Assembly: GCA_948687865.1 (NCBI GenBank)
Contig: CAPQQE010000023.1
Coordinates: 10,047-17,724 of the forward strand
Length of the DNA: 7,678 bases
Direction of reading: 5' to 3'
From: an uncultured Bacilli bacterium
Lineage (GTDB): Bacteria; Bacillota_I; Bacilli_A; RF39; UBA660
Shown: positions 6,764 through 7,678 of the stretch, piece by piece
How the letters are laid out: each line of letters starts with the position of its first letter
Numbering within the stretch: position 1 is the first letter of the stretch
Program-made: the position numbers and the translations under genes
Notes under the pieces: model-generated
The model's input: only the letters and a program-made list of their open reading frames with translations
Told to the model about the DNA's origin: nothing
Databases searched by the model: none

Positions 6764-6792
6764 ATTATATTAAATATTTAAATGGATGATAA
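6764..6792 (-). promoter_or_regulatory. Probable promoter of the amidase gene
   Basis: On the minus strand TTATCA (6792-6787), 17 bp, TATAAT (6769-6764), placing transcription start about 55 bases before the TTG start. The -35 matches 4 of 6. The surroundings are so AT-rich that chance matches are likely. Confidence 0.5.
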
Positions 6793-6871
6793 TAAAGAAA
6801 ACCTATCAAACCACAAATACTTATTATTTAATTATTAATTTTGGGTAAATTATACATATAGACTGATTTTG

Positions 6872-6889
6872 TATTACAAAACTGTAATA
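6872..6889. promoter_or_regulatory. Dyad operator candidate upstream of the response regulator promoter
   Basis: TATTACA (6872-6878) and TGTAATA (6883-6889) are perfect 7-bp inverted arms around AAAC. A second, smaller dyad (TTGTA-T-TACAA, 6869-6879) overlaps it. It covers the place of a -35 box, which is otherwise missing, so it fits a binding site for an activator or the regulator itself. Function inferred from position only. Confidence 0.5.
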
Positions 6890-6897
6890 TTAAGGGC

Positions 6898-6921
6898 TCT
6901 TTATTCGTGGTATAATAAAGA
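6898..6921 (+). promoter_or_regulatory. Extended -10 promoter of the response regulator, inside a dyad
   Basis: TGGTATAAT (6908-6916) is a perfect extended -10 element with no recognisable -35 at 15-18 bp. It sits within an 8-bp inverted repeat, TCTTTATT (6898-6905) and AATAAAGA (6914-6921). Transcription should start near 6923, 19 bases before the ATG; the Shine-Dalgarno (GGTG, 6933-6936) is weak. Confidence 0.68.
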
Positions 6922-6941
6922 ATAAGAAATGTGGTGTATAT

Positions 6942-7604
6942 ATGCAAAAAATTCTTATATTAGAAGATGACGAATTAATTTCTCATGAACTTAAAAATCT
7001 GTTAGACAATAACAATTATAAAGGAATTATTTTAACAGACTTTAAAAATGCTTTAAGAGAAATATTAGATATAAAACCTGATTTAATTTTATTAGATATA
7101 AATATCCCATATATAAATGGAGAAGCATTACTTAAAAATCTGCGCGAAATTTCAAACATTCCAGTAATTATGGTAACAAGCAAAAATTCTGAAATTGATG
7201 AAGCCTTATCTATAACTCATGGAGCTGATGATTATATAACTAAGCCATACAATCCTAATATATTACTCTTAAGAATAGGGGCAATCTTAAAAAGATTAAG
7301 TAATAATTCTGATACTCTTATATTTAAAGATTTAACCATAAATATTCCTAAAGGGATAATAAAAAAAGATAATATAGAGGTAGTTTTAACTAAAAATGAG
7401 ATGATAATATTTAGTTATCTAGTTAGTCATCAAAATAAAATTGTTACTCGTGATGAATTAATGACTACTTTGTGGAACAATGATGAATTTATCAATGATA
7501 ATGCTTTAACAGTAAATATTAGTAGATTAAGGGCAAAACTAAAAGAGATTGGATATGAAGATGCAATAGATACACGTAAAGGAATGGGGTATATTTTATC
7601 ATGA
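6942..7604 (+). CDS. OmpR-family two-component response regulator
   Basis: A 220-residue, full-length DNA-binding response regulator. The receiver domain (2-115) has acidic pocket E8/D9/D10, phospho-acceptor D52 in LILLDINIP, T79 in VMVTS-type context (VIMVTSK), Y98 and K101 in DDYITKPYN. The C-terminal winged helix (about 125-220) has LTKNEMIIFSYL, the recognition-helix region NALTVNISRLRAKL and the final wing RKGMGYIL. The sequence around K101 (HGADDYITKPYNPNILLLRI) recalls the BceR/GraR group that senses cell-wall antibiotics and usually controls an ABC transporter, but no transporter is in view. It is divergent from the amidase and overlaps the following kinase gene by 4 bases (ATGA), so the pair is translationally coupled. 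Confidence 0.93.
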   Translation: MQKILILEDDELISHELKNLLDNNNYKGIILTDFKNALREILDIKPDLILLDINIPYINGEALLKNLREISNIPVIMVTSKNSEIDEALSITHGADDYITKPYNPNILLLRIGAILKRLSNNSDTLIFKDLTINIPKGIIKKDNIEVVLTKNEMIIFSYLVSHQNKIVTRDELMTTLWNNDEFINDNALTVNISRLRAKLKEIGYEDAIDTRKGMGYILS

Positions 7605-7678
7605 AATTGAGTAGTTATTTAAAAGATAAGGTGTATGCTATTATTCTAACGCTTTTAACTGTTGGTGTTATTTATTTA
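7601..7678 (+). CDS. Sensor histidine kinase, N-terminal fragment (cut by window edge)
   Basis: ATG at 7601 overlaps the TGA stop of the response regulator (ATGA). The 26 visible codons give a short basic cytoplasmic start, MKLSSYLKDKVY, followed at once by a hydrophobic segment (from about residue 13 to the window end). This is the usual start of a membrane histidine kinase, and the short KxxxYLKDK-type head resembles BceS-like kinases with two membrane helices. No catalytic motif is within the window, so the assignment rests on gene order and this start. Confidence 0.72.
   Translation, partial: MKLSSYLKDKVYAIILTLLTVGVIYL

Noticed and set aside
6782..6838. 18-codon open frame starting MDDNKENLS
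   Set aside because: No Shine-Dalgarno, and it overlaps the proposed amidase promoter on the other strand.
6872..6889. BlaI/MecI/CopY-type operator
   Set aside because: Those sites have TACA-N2-TGTA spacing; here the gap between TACA and TGTA is four bases, and no such repressor is in view.
1..7678. Mollicute with TGA read as tryptophan
   Set aside because: TGA is used as stop at 989-987, 4941-4943 and 7602-7604, Trp is TGG, and wall-related genes are present.

Overview
The window is very AT-rich and uses the standard bacterial code: TGA is a stop at the ends of at least three genes and Trp is TGG. It carries strong Shine-Dalgarno sites, TTGACA/TATAAT-type promoters, AT-rich hairpin terminators, and GTG and TTG starts. 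A cysteine-free S4, an EzrA division regulator and cell-wall enzymes point to a walled, low-G+C Firmicute of class Bacilli, probably an uncultured gut type rather than a mollicute. The genus cannot be read from this sequence.

Left part (1-2204, all minus strand): rpsD, cut by the window edge, is preceded by a promoter and a ~170-nt leader with pairings expected of an S4-autoregulated pseudoknot. Upstream of that promoter lies a terminator, then a small unknown gene that appears broken or split into two overlapping frames (1262-794) with its own strong promoter. Next is an unknown 286-residue protein with two membrane segments and its own promoter (2204-1344).

Centre (2470-5833, plus strand): ezrA is followed 11 nt later by a single-pass membrane protein of unknown function, then a terminator that uses the end of that gene. 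After it comes a membrane-anchored NodB/polysaccharide-deacetylase-like protein in which all catalytic motifs seem lost. rpsD and ezrA are neighbours in Bacillus as well, so this looks like a conserved core locus into which lineage-specific envelope genes have been inserted.

Right part (5858-7678): a PGRP/amidase_2 N-acetylmuramoyl-L-alanine amidase with C-terminal peptidoglycan-binding repeats lies convergent to the NodB-like gene, and the two share a bidirectional terminator. Divergent from the amidase is an OmpR-family response regulator with two dyads in its promoter. It overlaps by 4 nt the start of a membrane histidine kinase that runs off the window.

Overall theme: cell division and cell-envelope biology (EzrA, unknown membrane proteins, a pseudo-deacetylase, an amidase and an envelope-type two-component system) beside a ribosomal protein gene. 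No gene-free stretch exceeds 300 bases; the three longest (521-793, 2205-2469, 6701-6941) hold the leader, promoters and repeats listed. I saw no tRNA, rRNA, CRISPR, IS element or prophage block.
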